Assembly: GCA_028289725.1 (NCBI GenBank)
Contig: JANQOH010000305.1
Span: forward strand, 1-22,110
Length of the DNA: 22,110 nucleotides
DNA from: Alphaproteobacteria bacterium
Lineage (GTDB): Bacteria; Pseudomonadota; Alphaproteobacteria; UBA7887
Direction of reading: 5' to 3'
Shown here: piece by piece, positions 20,761-22,110 of the stretch
Layout of the letters: each line of letters opens with the position of its first letter
How positions within the stretch are numbered: the stretch's first letter is position 1
Translations under genes and position numbers: made by a program
Notes under the pieces: model-generated
The model's input: only the letters and a program-made list of their open reading frames with translations
What the model was told of the DNA's origin: nothing
Databases searched by the model: none

Positions 20761-21375
20761 ATGTTGCTGGTGGGGCTCGGCAACCCGGGCCCGAAATATG
20801 CCTGGAACCGCCACAATGTCGGTTTTATGGCGCTCGATTGCATTACCCAGACCTACAGTTTTTCCGACTATCGACCCAAATTCCACGGCTTGTTGGCCGA
20901 CGGGCGGATTGACGGCGAACGGGTCCTTGCGCTGAAACCCAGCACGCAAATGAACCGCTCCGGAATCTCCGTCGGAGAAACCGCACGGTTCCATAAGATC
21001 CCGCCCGACGACGTGGTGGTGATCTATGACGAGCTCGATCTCGCGCCTGGCAAAATCCGCGTGAAGACGGGCGGCGGCAATGCCGGACACAATGGACTGC
21101 GGAGCATCGATAGTCATTTTGGCAAGAACTATCGTCGCGTGCGCATCGGTATCGGCCACCCAGGCGATAAGGACGCGGTGCACTCCTATGTCTTGCGCGA
21201 CTTCAGCAAGGAAGATCAGATCTGGGTCGATGCCTTGCTACCGGCCATCGCCACCGCAACACCACATCTTGTAAGGGGCGACGATGCGGGGTTCATGAAC
21301 CGCGTCGCGGTCATCCTCAATCCACGGCCCGAACGGCCGCAAAAAAAAGACAAGAAGAAGGATGACGAGGAATGA
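20761..21375 (+). CDS. pth: Peptidyl-tRNA hydrolase
   Basis: Pth releases tRNA from peptidyl-tRNA that drops off the ribosome. From the ATG at 20761 it has 204 residues; a GTG directly before it at 20758 is also possible. It opens L-L-V-G-L-G-N-P-G-P-K-Y with Asn8, continues R-H-N-V-G-F with the catalytic His18, and has P-S-T-Q-M-N-R-S-G, V-V-V-I-Y-D-E-L-D-L and G-G-G-N-A-G-H-N-G-L, all family signatures. The C terminus is a charged Lys-rich tail (K-K-D-K-K-K-D-D-E-E). A run of eight A at 21341-21348 within the tail codons is a potential slippage site. No good Shine-Dalgarno is seen; the gene lies 33 bases after rplY. Confidence 0.96.
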   Translation: MLLVGLGNPGPKYAWNRHNVGFMALDCITQTYSFSDYRPKFHGLLADGRIDGERVLALKPSTQMNRSGISVGETARFHKIPPDDVVVIYDELDLAPGKIRVKTGGGNAGHNGLRSIDSHFGKNYRRVRIGIGHPGDKDAVHSYVLRDFSKEDQIWVDALLPAIATATPHLVRGDDAGFMNRVAVILNPRPERPQKKDKKKDDEE

Positions 21376-21402
21376 GCGTCTTCCGCGAGCCCGTGATCAG
21401 GC

Positions 21403-22110
21403 ATGGGATTTAAGTGCGGTATCGTCGGCTTGCCTAATGTCGGCAAGTCGACCCTGTTCAACGCGCTCGCCGGCACCGCTGCCGCGGAGTCGGCGAATTA
21501 TCCGTTCTGCACGATCGAGCCGAACACCGGCCGCGTGGCGGTCCCCGATGGCCGGCTTGTGCGGTTGAGCGGTCTCGCCAACTCTGCCTCTACAATTCCG
21601 ACCTACTTGGAGTTTGTCGATATTGCCGGCCTCGTCGCCGGAGCGAGCAAGGGCGAAGGCCTTGGCAACAAGTTTTTGGCCCACATCCGCGAGGTTGACG
21701 CGATCTGCCAAGTTCTGCGCTGTTTCGAGGATCCGGAAATCAGCCATGTCGCCGGCGCCGTCGATCCGTTGTCCGACGCCGACACGATCGAAACCGAGTT
21801 GATGCTCGCCGATCTCGAGAGTCTCGAACGACGGATCGAAGGCCTCGTCAAGCGCGCACGCGGCGGCGATAAGGAAGCCAAGGCGACCTTGGCGCTCGCC
21901 GAACGTGCGGCGGAAGCACTTCGGGACGGCAAGGCGGCTCGGACGATCGAAATCAGCGCCGATGAGCGGCCGCAATGGCGGCAGATGCAGCTGCTGACCG
22001 CAAAGCCGGTACTCTATGTCTGCAACGTTGATGAAGACGCCGCCGCGACGGGAAACCAGTGGTCCGAACAAGTGGCCGCGAAGGCCAAGGCCGAGGGCGC
22101 CGAGTGCGTC
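21403..22110 (+). CDS. ychF: YchF/OLA1 family ATPase, N-terminal part (3' end outside window)
   Basis: The frame from the ATG at 21403 stays open to the right edge (236 codons), so the gene is cut by the window. It opens G-F-K-C-G-I-V-G-L-P-N-V-G-K-S-T-L, a P-loop of the Obg-like GTPase type, and has D-I-A-G-L-V-A-G-A-S-K-G-E-G-L-G-N, F-L-A-H-I-R-E-V-D-A-I and V-C-N-V-D-E. The last replaces the usual N-K-x-D with N-x-x-E, the feature that makes YchF prefer ATP over GTP. A coiled-coil insertion follows the G3 region (L-E-S-L-E-R-R-I-E-G-L). YchF associates with ribosomes and influences stress responses. It follows pth by 27 bases in the common pth-ychF order. Confidence 0.96.
   Translation, partial: MGFKCGIVGLPNVGKSTLFNALAGTAAAESANYPFCTIEPNTGRVAVPDGRLVRLSGLANSASTIPTYLEFVDIAGLVAGASKGEGLGNKFLAHIREVDAICQVLRCFEDPEISHVAGAVDPLSDADTIETELMLADLESLERRIEGLVKRARGGDKEAKATLALAERAAEALRDGKAARTIEISADERPQWRQMQLLTAKPVLYVCNVDEDAAATGNQWSEQVAAKAKAEGAECV

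Noticed and set aside
1..22110. Mobile element, CRISPR array, tRNA or rRNA
   Set aside because: No transposase, integrase, terminal repeats, spaced direct repeats or RNA-gene signatures were seen; genes form continuous conserved blocks.

Overview
The window is GC-rich, densely packed bacterial chromosome, and its gene content and order point to an alphaproteobacterium, most likely of the Rhodospirillales type. The evidence is a MarR (PetP-like) and OmpR-class (PetR-like) pair beside a branched-chain aminotransferase, uvrC-pgsA beside moaD-moaE, an RpoH-type sigma factor, and a ferritin closely resembling the Rhodospirillum rubrum encapsulated ferritin. This placement rests on recognised protein motifs and remembered synteny, not on a database search. 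No insertion sequence, prophage, CRISPR array, tRNA or rRNA was seen. Apart from two edge genes, nothing is visibly broken.

Layout. (1) 1-719: the end of a short-chain dehydrogenase, then folB (folate pathway). (2) 720-1010: an AT-rich non-coding stretch with DnaA-box-like sequences and a small dyad. (3) 1011-6214: uvrC, pgsA, and a molybdenum-cofactor run mobB-moeA-moaD-moaE, all on the plus strand. (4) 6229-7481, minus strand: ilvE, then an EncFtn-type ferritin with no encapsulin gene beside it. (5) 7607-10174, plus strand: a MarR regulator, an OmpR-class response regulator and an EnvZ-like histidine kinase, divergent from ilvE, with an inverted repeat between. (6) 10205-12160: an unrecognised gene and a TetR regulator (minus strand), divergent from an RpoH-type sigma factor, with a perfect 18-bp palindrome between them. 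(7) 12181-14089, minus strand: a UbiK-like protein with a histone-H1-like tail, a YbjN-domain protein and proC. (8) 14234-18901, plus strand: hldD, lgt, a MidA/NDUFAF7-type methyltransferase and pgeF, overlapping or nearly so, then a possible micro-ORF and a lipoprotein built from two related repeats. (9) 19023-22110, plus strand: prs, rplY, pth and the start of ychF, a widely conserved translation and nucleotide block.

Most genes are housekeeping. Envelope functions recur: phosphatidylglycerol phosphate synthesis (pgsA), LPS heptose (hldD), lipoprotein lipidation (lgt, whose lipid donor depends on pgsA) and a putative Lgt substrate, the duplicated lipoprotein. Two regulator loci have candidate operators in their divergent intergenic regions.

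No complete new defence or biosynthetic system is evident. The points most worth following up are the TetR/RpoH control locus with its unrecognised partner gene, the ferritin without an encapsulin or visible loading peptide, the two-repeat lipoprotein with the micro-ORF before it, the H1-like tail on UbiK, and a perfect 24-bp in-frame tandem duplication beside the active site of PgeF.
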